Assembly (NCBI RefSeq): GCF_050947875.1
Contig: NC_134576.1
Location: 52,452,255-52,516,254, forward strand
Source: Dermacentor variabilis
Taxonomy: Eukaryota; Arthropoda; Arachnida; Ixodida; Ixodidae
Direction of reading: 5' to 3'
Length of the DNA stretch: 64,000 nucleotides
Shown: positions 59,001-64,000 of the stretch, piece after piece
How positions within the stretch are numbered: the first letter of the stretch is position 1
Layout of the letters: the number at the start of each line of letters is the position of its first letter
Made by a program: the position numbers and the translations under genes
The notes under the pieces: model-generated
What the model was told of the DNA's origin: nothing
Seen by the model: only the letters and a program-made list of their open reading frames with translations
Database searches by the model: none

Positions 59001-59283
59001 ACAAAAAAAAAACGCAGTAGCGTGAACTCAGTCAAGGATGTAAACACAAGTTCAGGACGGGTGCCCTTTGTTGTGTTAGAAACGGTACAACGCTTATGTA
59101 AGGAGAAATGTCCTTTATTTTTTTTCTCTCGCCTCGCCGAAGGTTCCGGTCATTCACAACTACGGCCATGGAGGCTCGGGCATCACCATCGCCTGGGGAT
59201 GTGCAGGTGACGTCGTTCGTCTGGTGCGGGAGTCGATCCAAGAGCGCTCATCTGGCAGGTGTGAGACAAGAGCGAAATTGTGA
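23967..59283 (+). CDS. DDO: D-aspartate / D-amino-acid oxidase, 10-exon gene
   Basis: Flavoenzyme that oxidatively deaminates D-amino acids (D-Asp and D-Glu if a true DDO), giving the 2-oxo acid, ammonia and H2O2, normally in peroxisomes. Joined exons: 23967-24169, 40812-40923, 43208-43290, 44572-44637, 45430-45484, 45794-45895, 47231-47292, 48958-49075, 56059-56157, 59143-59283; 1041 bases, 346 aa, the usual family length. Seen: FAD-binding GGGIVG (residues 11-16), TTGDVAAG (about 45-52), VNCTG in exon 6, VRGQ and APW at the exon 6/7 junction, LGGTK in exon 8, GLRP with Arg279 matching the carboxylate-binding Arg of the family, HNYGHGG (305-311), terminal AKL. The short loop between APW and HVIP and the VRGQ motif resemble DDO more than DAO. 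All junctions are GT-AG and phases are compatible throughout. No stop or frameshift, so it appears functional. Exon assignment is by family homology, not transcript data; DDO versus DAO is inference. Confidence 0.93.
24346..24558 (-). repeat. Gypsy 1, 3' LTR
   Basis: On the minus strand it starts TGTATCGATAG just after a 16-G polypurine run and ends GTTACAACA: TG...CA ends. It contains AATAAAG as a polyadenylation signal and, in U3, a (TA)n array (24451-24529) that makes up over a third of its length. Confidence 0.7.
24451..24529. repeat. (TA)n microsatellite inside the Gypsy 1 LTR
   Basis: Pure TA dinucleotide run of about 39 units within the U3 part of the 3' LTR. Confidence 0.97.
24764..26090 (-). 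pseudogene. Gypsy 1 integrase, broken
   Basis: Minus frames give zinc-finger remnants near 25700-25530, the catalytic core start ([13 protein letters not shown]) near 25450, and the C-terminal part in 25198-24764 ([47 protein letters not shown]). Several stops and frameshifts lie between. It would have joined element DNA to the host genome. Confidence 0.75.
26091..27070 (-). pseudogene. Gypsy 1 reverse transcriptase and RNase H, broken
   Basis: The RT start ([14 protein letters not shown]) lies near 27040-26980. The catalytic YLDDVVLC and [14 protein letters not shown] follow in frame 26747-26358. The RNase H start ([21 protein letters not shown]) is in 26291-26091. Frames are interrupted between and inside domains. 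Confidence 0.8.
27137..27727 (-). pseudogene. Gypsy 1 zinc knuckle and aspartic protease
   Basis: Open for 196 codons: zinc knuckle [14 protein letters not shown] near the start, protease active site [12 protein letters not shown] about 80 codons in, and the ALLGRDWL motif about 135 codons in. This is the longest surviving frame of the element; gag and RT on either side are in other registers. Confidence 0.8.
27740..28438 (-). pseudogene. Gypsy 1 gag, frameshifted
   Basis: The start [20 protein letters not shown] (28438) matches the gag N-terminus of this element group. The frame shifts near 28300 into [31 protein letters not shown] and [10 protein letters not shown], and again near 27985 before [16 protein letters not shown]. 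At least two frameshifts. Confidence 0.75.
28568..28661 (-). repeat. Gypsy 1, 5' LTR remnant (94 bases)
   Basis: Matches 24346-24439 base for base in length, at roughly 77% identity by eye, and ends in GTTGAAACA where the other copy ends GTTACAACA. The U3 part is missing: the next sequence is a SINE. Confidence 0.7.
28671..28834 (+). mobile_element. tRNA-derived SINE fragment (Ruka-like)
   Basis: Starts CCCGCTGTGGTCGCTTAGTGG (A-box region) and carries GGATCGAATCC as B box at 28728-28738. It continues GCCACGGCGGCCGC and CACGTTAAAGAACCCCAGG as in the full copy at 42307-42542. It stops abruptly at TTTCTGGA, where the Gypsy 2 LTR begins; the last third of the SINE is absent. Confidence 0.85.
28835..29171 (+). 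repeat. Gypsy 2, 5' LTR, truncated
   Basis: Begins at GTATCCGAAG, corresponding to base 78 of the 3' LTR. Contains TATAAAAG (about 28991) as promoter and AATAAAAG (about 29107) as polyadenylation signal, and ends CACGTGACA. Confidence 0.9.
29358..30375 (+). pseudogene. Gypsy 2 gag, broken
   Basis: ATG at 29358 opens a frame that fails after 20 codons. The true gag frame ([22 protein letters not shown]) runs in another register to a TAA at 30097-30099, and the same register resumes to 30375. The core ([47 protein letters not shown]) is a retrotransposon gag domain. The zinc knuckle after the stop reads [12 protein letters not shown]: its first Cys is lost. Confidence 0.85.
30785..31495 (+). 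pseudogene. Gypsy 2 aspartic protease part of pol
   Basis: Open for 236 codons. [13 protein letters not shown] gives the DTGA active site (30824-30835), followed by ILGMDFL about 80 codons in and [11 protein letters not shown]. The pol sequence from 30376 to 30784 is scrambled in frame. The frame stops at TGA 31493-31495, where a small deletion shifts the register; another lies near 31533. Confidence 0.88.
31535..32816 (+). pseudogene. Gypsy 2 reverse transcriptase and RNase H
   Basis: RT blocks: [55 protein letters not shown], and catalytic YLDD at 32070-32081. RNase [20 protein letters not shown] and the [14 protein letters not shown] region. One in-frame TAG at 32052-32054 splits the RT just before YLDD, and a TAA at 32814-32816 ends the RNase H part. 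Otherwise a single open register. Confidence 0.9.
32817..34190 (+). pseudogene. Gypsy 2 integrase
   Basis: Continues in the RT register. HSDADCLSR linker; zinc-binding H-H-C-C ([19 protein letters not shown]) near 33140-33290; core with [20 protein letters not shown] and [15 protein letters not shown] giving the D,D,E catalytic residues; the GPY/F module (FGPYKVIRR) lies near 34055. One in-frame TGA at 33504-33506 interrupts the core. Ends KPFYGR and stop at 34188-34190. Confidence 0.9.
34291..34708 (+). repeat. Gypsy 2, 3' LTR, complete (418 bases)
   Basis: TGACACGTGT start right after the polypurine tract and CACGTGACA end. Carries TATAAAAG and AATAAAAG like the 5' copy, plus a 4-base CTAG insertion. 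The four bases after it are ATAT; the matching left duplication is lost with the truncated 5' LTR. Confidence 0.92.
34709..36099. other. Intron 1, no clear feature; possibly decayed LINE
   Basis: 35300-36099 is A- and G-rich with scattered stops in all frames and may be the ruined 5' part of the RTE copy that is recognisable from 36100. No motif is strong enough to prove it. Confidence 0.4.
36100..38077 (+). mobile_element. RTE-like LINE copy, plus strand, decayed
   Basis: 36100-36980 holds linker remnants ([29 protein letters not shown]). 36990-37376 is an open RT piece: [34 protein letters not shown] and [12 protein letters not shown], where the catalytic ADD has become ADA. 37380-37995 gives the C-terminal region ([58 protein letters not shown]) with several stops. 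Same family as 20386-22608 and 228-830. The copy ends in a (GAC)n then (GAT)n array. Confidence 0.85.
37994..38070. repeat. (GAC)n(GAT)n array at the LINE 3' end
   Basis: About 13 GAC units pass directly into about 12 GAT units, following the LINE tail ACATGAATAGGCT. The other copies end in only a few GCT or GAT triplets, so this tail has expanded. Confidence 0.93.
38160..38557 (+). mobile_element. Solo Gypsy LTR with ATAT target-site duplication
   Basis: Begins TGACACGTGTATG and ends CTACAACGTGACA, matching the ends of the Gypsy 2 LTR, and shares internal blocks such as CTGTTGTCGCCG and ATGATCGCCGACTGTGCTCGCC. The four flanking bases are ATAT on both sides (38156-38159 and 38558-38561). No internal element sequence remains, so this is a recombination remnant of a related but different Gypsy subfamily. 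Confidence 0.8.
38640..39150 (+). mobile_element. RTE-like LINE RT remnant
   Basis: Broken frames read [35 protein letters not shown] and [11 protein letters not shown], parallel to 36980-37260. It contains many stops and a deletion near 38740. Oldest-looking copy of the family here. Confidence 0.75.
39171..39210. repeat. (CGCA)n short repeat
   Basis: ACGCACGCACGC run with GCGC interruptions, immediately after the LINE remnant. Confidence 0.85.
39211..40059. other. Intron 1, no feature recognised
   Basis: Ordinary AT-rich intronic sequence; nothing supported on either strand. Confidence 0.5.
40060..40541 (+). mobile_element. Gypsy-type LTR, probably solo, carrying an insertion
   Basis: Shares blocks with the other LTRs: GACTGTTGTCGCCGAATC, TGGAACCTTCG, GTGTAACTTGTCCTTGTGGG, AAGTTCGCCCAATAATAAAG and CTTCACCGTCACGACAATGTGAC. 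The left boundary is uncertain; the right end is near GTGAC. It contains a 119-base insertion (40312-40430). It lies about 270 bases upstream of oxidase exon 2. Confidence 0.6.
40312..40430. mobile_element. Short hairpin insertion flanked by 14-base direct repeats
   Basis: TTTGAGTGTAACTT occurs exactly at 40298-40311 and 40431-40444, bracketing 119 bases that are absent from the related LTRs. Inside, GTACAGCGCGAAGCAGG (40360-40376) pairs perfectly with CCTGCTTCGCGCTGTAC (40400-40416), leaving a 23-base loop, and the stem can extend imperfectly for about 8 more pairs. The direct repeats look like a target-site duplication from retroposition. The element type is unknown. Confidence 0.7.
40812..40923 (+). 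CDS. DDO: Oxidase exon 2
   Basis: Residue 68 is completed here, then 69-105 (begins [11 protein letters not shown], ends EEHT). Acceptor follows a pyrimidine-rich tract ending TTCTGTAG; donor is ACC|GTAAGT, phase 0. Corresponds to the helix and strand after the FAD contact region, including the [10 protein letters not shown] strand. It lies 16.6 kb from exon 1 because intron 1 is filled with retrotransposons. Confidence 0.93.
40994..41919 (-). mobile_element. mariner-type DNA transposon, internally deleted
   Basis: Perfect 18-base terminal inverted repeats, CGAGGGCGAATCAGAAAG at 40994-41011 and its inverse at 41902-41919, each next to TA (40992-40993 and 41920-41921), the mariner target duplication. 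The minus strand codes transposase remnants. The N-terminal helix-turn-helix is at 41769-41560 ([35 protein letters not shown]). The C-terminus is near 41280-41080 ([23 protein letters not shown]). Family members are about 1.3 kb; this one is 926 bases and lacks the catalytic centre. Lies in oxidase intron 2, 70 bases after the exon 2 donor. Confidence 0.9.
41922..42291. other. Intron 2 spacer, no feature recognised
   Basis: Sequence between the mariner copy and the SINE; nothing supported. Confidence 0.5.
42307..42542 (-). mobile_element. Full-length tRNA-derived SINE (Ruka-like)
   Basis: On the minus strand: tRNA-like head with A box (TTGCTCAGTGG) and B box GGATCGAATCC (42489-42479), then a tRNA-unrelated body (GTGCACGTTAAAGAACCCCA, GTGCCTCATAATCAGAAAGTG), ending in AAATATTATTATT. 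Flanked by a perfect 15-base duplication GTGTGGGGGAACACA (42292-42306 and 42543-42557). These are internal RNA polymerase III promoter boxes, so the copy could be transcribed. Confidence 0.95.
42558..43207. other. Intron 2, remaining part
   Basis: No feature recognised apart from a C-rich run near 42906-42920 and the pyrimidine tract and AG of the exon 3 acceptor. Confidence 0.5.
43208..43290 (+). CDS. DDO: Oxidase exon 3
   Basis: Residues 106-132 plus two bases of codon 133. Contains [15 protein letters not shown], aligning with the FRKLTPREL-type segment of vertebrate D-amino-acid oxidases. Acceptor CTTTCCAG, donor TATAG|GTGAGT, phase 2. Confidence 0.92.
43291..44571. other. Intron 3 of the oxidase gene
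   Basis: No transposon protein recognised. A 140-codon minus frame (43983-43561) is open but has no family resemblance. Nothing else supported. Confidence 0.5.
44572..44637 (+). CDS. DDO: Oxidase exon 4
   Basis: Completes Arg133 and codes 134-154 ([19 protein letters not shown]), the family segment around the TSL.LEC..YLPWL motif. Acceptor TCTCGTTTCAG, donor GAGCG|GTAAGT, phase 2. Only 66 bases. Confidence 0.93.
44638..45429. other. Intron 4 of the oxidase gene
   Basis: AT-rich, with poly(T) and poly(A) runs near 44973-44983 and 45080. It may be a dispersed repeat but has no identifiable ends. Confidence 0.45.
45430..45484 (+). CDS. DDO: Oxidase exon 5
   Basis: Completes Arg155 and codes 156-173 ([18 protein letters not shown]), matching the conserved 'G....R.V.SLEEL' region before the second Rossmann strand. 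Acceptor TTCTGGCCTAG, donor GAG|GTTAGT, phase 0. At 55 bases this is the smallest exon. Confidence 0.9.
45794..45895 (+). CDS. DDO: Oxidase exon 6
   Basis: Residues 174-207. Contains [14 protein letters not shown], the strand and glycine turn that closes the FAD site, and VRGQ just before the exon end. Acceptor TTTTTTTGCAG, donor AGG|GTGAGA, phase 0 on both sides. Confidence 0.95.
45896..47230. other. Intron 6 of the oxidase gene
   Basis: No gene or identifiable transposon. Ends in a good pyrimidine tract before exon 7. Confidence 0.5.
47231..47292 (+). CDS. DDO: Oxidase exon 7 (active-site lid)
   Basis: Residues 208-227 plus two bases of codon 228. Begins VHAPWIKH; the following lid loop is short before HVIP, as in D-aspartate oxidases rather than D-amino-acid oxidases. 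His stands where the family usually has the Tyr of a YIIP or YIYP motif. Acceptor TCTCGCACCAG, donor CCAAA|GTGAGC, phase 2. Confidence 0.92.
47293..48957. other. Intron 7 of the oxidase gene
   Basis: No identifiable element. A stretch near 47990-48030 (TAGCCCACTTGTTAGAGCATC) resembles a tRNA A-box half but lacks a B box and acceptor stem, so it is not called as tRNA. Confidence 0.45.
48958..49075 (+). CDS. DDO: Oxidase exon 8
   Basis: Completes Asn228 and codes 229-267, including VMLGGTKD and the helix up to VPSLK. The acceptor AAACGCAG is weaker than the others: the good pyrimidine tract lies about 80 bases upstream. The frame from exon 7 fits exactly. Donor AAA|GTAAGT, phase 0. Confidence 0.9.
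49076..49974. other. Intron 8, 5' part
   Basis: No feature recognised between exon 8 and the LINE in this intron. Confidence 0.5.
51734..52696 (-). pseudogene. LINE ORF2 endonuclease domain
   Basis: Two minus frames, 52696-52301 and 52165-51734. The first holds the N-terminal strand ([14 protein letters not shown]) and DTHLRDSEE; the second holds the catalytic GDVNAH and the C-terminal SDH motif. A frame break lies between them near 52300-52165. The domain would nick target DNA to prime reverse transcription. Confidence 0.82.
52760..53543 (-). pseudogene. LINE ORF1 with coiled coil and esterase-like domain
   Basis: A single register from 53543 to about 52760 with TAA at 53318-53316 and another stop just before LNDVL near 52850. 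The N-terminal half is rich in heptad-like Lys/Glu/Leu. GDSN (53024-53013) carries the candidate nucleophile Ser, and LNDVL is the candidate G.ND block. The esterase reading is by motif resemblance only. Confidence 0.65.
53561..56058. other. Intron 8, 3' part
   Basis: No recognised gene or element. Just past the LINE 5' end lies ACTATAATACTATAATATTG (53563-53582), a short direct repeat that may come from the insertion event. The end has the pyrimidine tract of exon 9. Confidence 0.5.
56059..56157 (+). CDS. DDO: Oxidase exon 9
   Basis: Residues 268-300. Contains [13 protein letters not shown], the conserved segment whose first Arg (residue 279 here) binds the substrate carboxylate in the family. 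Acceptor TAACGCGCAG, donor AAG|GTAAGC, phase 0 on both sides. Confidence 0.95.
56158..58133. other. Intron 9, 5' part
   Basis: No recognised gene or element; contains a short GA run near 57988-58001. Confidence 0.5.
58134..58731. mobile_element. Foldback/MITE-like repeat, copy A
   Basis: CAGCGAAGCTG (58134-58144) on the left and CAGCTTCGCTG (58721-58731) on the right; the inner right part matches copy B at 14248-14645 in the same orientation. Non-coding. Lies in oxidase intron 9, about 410 bases before exon 10. Confidence 0.55.
59143..59283 (+). CDS. DDO: Oxidase exon 10 (C-terminus, stop)
   Basis: Residues 301-346 and TGA at 59281-59283. Carries the family signature HNYGHGGSG (305-313) and [11 protein letters not shown], then a polar tail ending AKL, a recognised peroxisomal PTS1 variant. 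The acceptor follows a long T/C tract ending GCCGAAG. Confidence 0.95.
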   Translation, partial: VPVIHNYGHGGSGITIAWGCAGDVVRLVRESIQERSSGRCETRAKL

Positions 59284-59420
59284 AAGGCCGCTCGAGACGG
59301 CGGCCCCCGACAAGCGACGCCTTGCTATTCGCCGAAGCCATAACGTCACGCATGACGGTCGAAGAATCGATACAGGAAAGTACGAAGCGGAGCCAGACTG
59401 CACGATGGCTCTTCCGTAAC

Positions 59421-59426
59421 AATAAA
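59421..59426 (+). promoter_or_regulatory. Polyadenylation signal of the oxidase gene
   Basis: AATAAA lies 138 bases after the oxidase stop codon, on the same strand and with no earlier AATAAA in the 3' region. It is the likely 3' end signal of the transcript; the cleavage site itself cannot be read from sequence. Confidence 0.65.
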
Positions 59427-60149
59427 CGAGTCGTTTTCACAAATAGCAGAAGTATACAGTAACAGAAAACGATAAAACTAAAAAAAGAAACAGCTCTCCT
59501 TACACGTTTCACGTCACGTATTGTGATGACTCTTCGAAGCTCATTAAGAATTTCAATATCAAATCGTGTTATTATGATGGTTCAAAAGCTGAAGTTAGCT
59601 AGGAACTTTCTTCTTAGGACGCTTCAGCTTCTTGACGCACTAGTAGGCTGAACATCGATTCACACTACTGAAAGTGTCCTTAGTTGTGTTTAACTCGAAC
59701 CATTATACGCCCAGAAACATGGAGTTGTCATGTTTAAGGTAGGTATTGCAAAATTTGCAGTATAATACAAGTATTATTCGATAAAGACTGAGTGTGGCTC
59801 TGGTAATCTGATGTGCGCTCATTGAACATGTCGTGGCACTTTTTGTAAACATTGTGACTTCATTAATTTTCACCGATCGGCTCGACAGGCGTACTTCTTC
59901 TGTGGAGTGGGCCCTTGGACTCCGGTCGTGCACAGAAAAATAAAGACATGCTGACACAGATGTTCGTAATTTCCAGCAGATCGCGACTTTGTGCAGTCTC
60001 CTTAAAATACAATTCATTGTGAATGTGCTCACTATCTGAGTCTGTACACGTTTACCTGAATTCGTACTACTTGTAAATGCTTTTTTCTTCACGTGGCCTT
60101 TTGATTTTTATGCCGTGGCTCAACTATGGAGGCTGTTCTTGTAACGAAT
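59427..60149. other. Downstream of the oxidase gene, no feature recognised
   Basis: No supported coding or RNA feature between the polyadenylation signal and the next LINE. Confidence 0.5.
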
Positions 60150-63100
60150 GGATGGAAACAACTTTATTTTAAATCCGGCAAAGTTTAACGACTCGGGATC
60201 AGGTCTCCCATGAGGCGACTTCGAGGCCTTGCCTCGTCACCGCCTCTCAGGCCTGCGGGACTGCCCACCCTTGCCTGTTGAGGTTGGAGCTGCGCCGGGC
60301 GGCGGCCCACTTCGACGCAAGAGCCTCCGGAGCTGCTGCAATTGCAGCTGACGTAACGCGACACTCCCACAATATGTGTGAGAGCGTCGCTCTACTTGCC
60401 TGACATAACTTGCAAAGAGCACTCGGGTATTGCGCGGGGAAAATGTGCCGCAACCGCACCGCACTGTGGAAGGTTTGTGTGTGCAGTTGTCGCCAGACAA
60501 CTGCCTGGCGACGTTTCAGTTTGGCGTTAGGTGGGGGCAATATCCGCCTGGCAAGCTAATAGCGCTTGGTGATGTCAGTGTATCTGACCAAGCGTTCACC
60601 CGAGTTTCGAATGAGGAGTTCCGAACGCGAAGAGGCGGTCTCCGATTCAGCACGGCGGGTCAGTTCTCACGCAGGGCGCTGTGCCACCTCGTTAGGGGGG
60701 CTTCGTTGGTGGGGGTGGCGACGTGCGCTGGGAACCACATGATCGCGCTGCTATCGAAGTGCGGTCGACCAGCTTTCCTTAGGATATGGAGAGCTTCGGT
60801 GAAAATGCACCCCCGCGCGTAGTTACGAACTACGGATTCTAAGTCGCTAAGAGCTACCTCGCAGAGGGGGTCGGTAGGCGCAAGCGCAATCGCTACCTCT
60901 TCCGCTGTTTCTCGGTATTGCGTTGTGACACTACACGCGTGCGTAAGCCGGGAGTTAACGTCTACGACTACCGCCGTGAACCGGTGTTCTCCTGTGTATT
61001 CTGCCGCGTCTATGAAGCGCGTAGTCCTCTTCCGACCAAAGGAACGCAGCAGTGCCTTGGCACGAGGCTGGTGTCGGCCCCCATTCTATTCGGGGTGCAT
61101 GTTTCGAGGGATAGGGGCGACAATCAGCGTGTCGCTGAGGTCTGGTCGAATGAGCTGTTTCTGACCGTGTTGGACGTGGTAATTGAAGCCGAGTTTGCAG
61201 GATGTACCGGCCCGTGGCTGTCAGCGACATGCGTTCGAGTTGCGAGGTTCTTTTCGCATCCACGATTCCCTGAAGCGTGTTGTATACCCTCAGCTGTAGC
61301 AGAGGAGCAGTGCTTGTGGACTCCGGTAGACCAAGGGCGATCTTGTAAGTCTTGCGTATAAGGGTGTCGATTTTCTCCCTTTCGGTGACATTCCAGTTGT
61401 ATAAGTCAGTAGCATAAGTAATGTGTCCTCCTTCATACCCGTGTGCTTGTTTGTAATGCGTTTGATCAGACGGGTAGCCGCTGTAACCTTGCCTTCGACC
61501 TTGCGGATAGCTTCTATGTTCGATCCGTTGGCTGCTTTATGCATGCCGAGGATGCGTATCTTCGGGACTCGGGGAATACAGCAGCTGTCTCGCGTATAGA
61601 GGATTATTTCGTCACATTGGCGCGATTCGCATGCAGGCTTTGGCCGGCGGCGCAGGTAATAGAGGAGCAGCTCCGATTTGAGTGGAGATAGTGGGAGACC
61701 TGTGTCTTGGAGGTAGGATTAGACTGCAGGGACCGCTGCTTGTAAGGTGCATTATATCTGACCATCACTGCCCTTGTAGACCCCCAGGGCGATGTCATCA
61801 GCATACAAGGCGTTATGAAGGCCGTCAATCTCGTCGAGGTAGACCGAGAGACCCAGCATCACGAGGTTGAAGGGGAGCGGGGATATGACCGACCCCTGAG
61901 GAGTGTCGGTGCTTCCTAGTGCATGTTCGTCGGATGTGATGTTGTCGACCGCGAGGGTGACTGTGCAGTGCGACAGGAAGTCTCTGATGTAGTTGTAGCT
62001 TCGCTAGCCCGTGTTGAGCTAGTTTATTCGGTTCAGGGTTGCTGCATGTGCTACATTGTCGAATGCCTTTTCCAGATCTGGGCCGAGGATGGTCCGGTTG
62101 CCGCTAGTTGGGTCGTTGATAATCTGGTGGTAGAGCTGGAGCATGACGTCTTGAGTGGAGAGGTGTGACCGGAAACCCACCATAGTGGGTGGGTAGGCTC
62201 CAGTGTCCTCGAGGTGGTAGTTGATACTGGAGAGGAACGCGTGCTCCATTACCTTGCCAACACAGGATGTGAGGGAAATGGGCAGCAAGTAATCGAGGGT
62301 CGCCGGCTTGCCTGGCTTCGGTATCAGGACTGCCTTAGAGCGTTTCCACGCCTCTGTCATGCGACCTGCTCGCCAGAATTTGTTGATGTATGCCGTAAGA
62401 GCGGTTATCGAGGCATCATCGAGGTCTCGTGGAGTCGCGTTCATAACCTTGTCGGGACTAGGTGCTGATTTGCTATTAAGGTCGTAGAGAGCTGTGCGGA
62501 TCTCTCACTCGTGAAATTCTTCATCGAGTGTCGCATTTGTCTCTCCAGTGTAATCTCCGTGTTGAACATCGGGTCGTTGAGGGATGCTTGAGGGTTGCCT
62601 TGCAGGCGTGTCACGAGCTGTTGATCACTCGTGGTAGCCCATTGTTTGTGCAAAAGGCGCTGCAGACTTGCTCGATGAGCACACTTGCTCTGCGTTTCCC
62701 CCAAGAGGTGACGAAGGAGACGCCAATGCTTTCATTGTGGAGCTGCCCACCGACTGCGTTGCAGATGTCATACCACTGTTGGCGGCTTAAGGTCCGGCAA
62801 TGTTCTTCTAGCTGGCTATTGATGTGTGCGATCTTCTTACGAAGCTTTCGGTTGTGCCTTTGCTTCTTCCATCTTGCATGTAGTATCTTGGCTTTCCAGA
62901 GGTGGTCTAGTCGGCTGTCGATCTTGTCAACCAGGACTTCGGCTGCGACCGTCTGTATCGCCTTGCTCATGTCGTCATTGAGCGTCTCCATCCATGCCTC
63001 GATGTCATCGATGGTCTCCTCGCCTCTCTGTTCAACTCGCTGCTTTCGGAACTTGTCCCAGTCCATCCAGTTGAATAGCTTAGGAGGAGGGTGTGTACCC

Positions 63101-63275
63101 GCCTGAGGAATTCGTGTTTATATAACCATGTGGTCACTACCGAGACCTTAAAACGCATTGCGCCACGTTGCTTGAGGGATGTTTCGGACTGCCTTCAGGT
63201 CCGGCATCGTGTCCAGTGCCATTGATATGCCCGTGTGGGTCGGTGCTGTGGGATCGGTCATAAGAGTTTTTGTAA
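60150..63275 (-). mobile_element. I-clade LINE with RNase H, 5'-truncated, minus strand
   Basis: From 63275 downward: endonuclease end (TDPTAPTHTGISMALD, LGSDHMVI), linker 63066-62611, then RT with SKAVLIPKPGKP, PISLTSCVGKVMEHAF, GFRSHLSTQDVMLQL and catalytic YADD at 61805-61794. RNase H lies at about 61030-60560 (FIDAAEYTGEHRFTAVVVD, LSDLESVVRNY), followed by the Cys-rich tail (ALCKLCQASRATLSHILWEC) at 60540-60247. It ends in an AATAAAGTTG tract near 60150. RNase H after RT is characteristic of the I group. Frameshifts separate most domains. Confidence 0.88.
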
Positions 63276-63629
63276 CGCTCGCGGAGAGGGACGCTCGTAT
63301 TGTCGCCGATACAACGCGATTTATATTATTTAGCAGGCTACGCCCTAATAAAGTGACACTCTATTATGCACTATTCTTGCTTCCTTGCGTTCTTTGTCTC
63401 GGTTTTATTTTTATTTTGCTTATTTCATTCGTTTCTTAATGGCTAGAAACTATTTTTGATGAATCGGATAGCCGGCTTTTCGGTAGCCTATTTTCACGTG
63501 GATCGTCCTTTGCCAACAACACCAGACATCGCATTACCCTCACTTTCATGTGGCGGTAGCGATGTTAATTAAAACATGAGATACTGTTACATCGCCTCCA
63601 AGGGTGCTGGTTGTGAACCATGGCGATCT
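63276..63629. other. No feature recognised
   Basis: Spacer between the LINE 5' end and the mariner fragment. Confidence 0.5.
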
Positions 63630-63725
63630 CGGGGAACAGCGCTACGCGATCAAGTTCTGTGTACCGCCTAACGAAACGGCCGCAAAAACTCATGCCAATT
63701 TGACCCGTGCATTTGGTGAAGATCC
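63630..63725 (+). mobile_element. mariner transposase N-terminal fragment
   Basis: LGEQRYAIKFCVPPNETAAK and THANLTRAFGED match the start of the mariner helix-turn-helix DNA-binding region. The match ends at about 63725, where the frame runs into GGGGAGG-rich unrelated sequence. It differs from the mariner in intron 2. Confidence 0.6.
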
Positions 63726-64000
63726 ATGGCGCAGCCAAGAAGTTATTTTCGGGGAAGGGAGCATGCAATTGACTTGGGATGGGCGGAGGGGGCGGCGCTA
63801 GGTAGACCAAAATTTCTGGGGAGGGGGAAAGGGGAGAATTGCCACTGTGCAGCCCCTGGTTGCGCCTCTGACGAGAACGTTATATCTCGCGCAGGTTGTT
63901 TTCGGTGGTGCAAGGAGTTGGATTCAAAAGTAAGCAAGGGCATAGTGGATGATCAAAAAATGGAATGTTAGGGTGTTCGCCGTAGGGTTCCTTGGTGAAT
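63726..64000. other. G-rich repeat-like sequence at the window edge
   Basis: GGGCGGAGGGGGCGGCG and GGGGAGGGGGAAAGGGGAG tracts. Similar wording (GGCCGATCCAGGG, GGAGGG) occurs near 44090-44120, so it may be a dispersed repeat. Not identified. Confidence 0.35.

Overview
The window looks like nuclear DNA of a hard tick (Ixodidae, probably a metastriate genus). It holds one widely spaced intron-containing gene, buried in repeats of kinds that I recognise from tick genomes: a tRNA-derived SINE resembling the tick 'Ruka' family, RTE-, CR1- and I-like LINEs, Gypsy LTR retrotransposons, mariner DNA transposons and long microsatellites. I see no bacterial-type operons, CRISPR arrays or rRNA genes.

The one convincing host gene is a D-aspartate/D-amino-acid oxidase on the + strand. 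It has ten exons between 23967 and 59283. All nine introns are GT-AG, all phases agree, and the spliced frame is 346 codons plus stop. It carries the N-terminal FAD-binding GGGIVG motif, the C-terminal HNYGHGG signature and a C-terminal AKL that should act as a peroxisomal targeting signal (PTS1). A polyadenylation signal lies about 140 bases past the stop.

Layout. 1-23900 is intergenic: an RTE LINE tail (228-830), a piggyBac-like MITE with TTAA ends (2462-3020), a CR1/Jockey-like RT remnant (4540-5270), a possible 5' end of an unknown minus-strand gene near 10.6-10.75 kb, a LINE RT fragment (10962-11645), a minisatellite that has grown a (CA)n array (12011-12496), a (TATG)n array (13243-13447), a foldback repeat (13902-14629), a broken I-like LINE (17740-20060), an RTE LINE with a good RT frame (20386-22608) and a LINE tail just upstream of the gene. 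Intron 1 (24170-40811) is a nest: an old minus-strand Gypsy (24346-28661), a SINE fragment, a younger plus-strand Gypsy (28835-34708), two RTE copies, a solo LTR and an LTR carrying a small hairpin insertion. Intron 2 holds a complete but deleted mariner and a full SINE with perfect target-site duplications. Intron 8 holds an almost full-length CR1-like LINE whose RT core is deleted. Intron 9 holds a second foldback repeat. After the gene comes a 5'-truncated I-clade LINE with RNase H (60150-63275) and a mariner fragment (63630-63725).

Every element with coding capacity shows stops, frameshifts or deletions, so none looks autonomous. The points most worth following up are the oxidase's altered substrate pocket, the short hairpin insertion with 14-base duplications, the TTAA and CAGCGAAGCTG-ended non-coding families, and the in-frame duplication across an RT catalytic motif. 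I did not find a new multi-gene biological system here.
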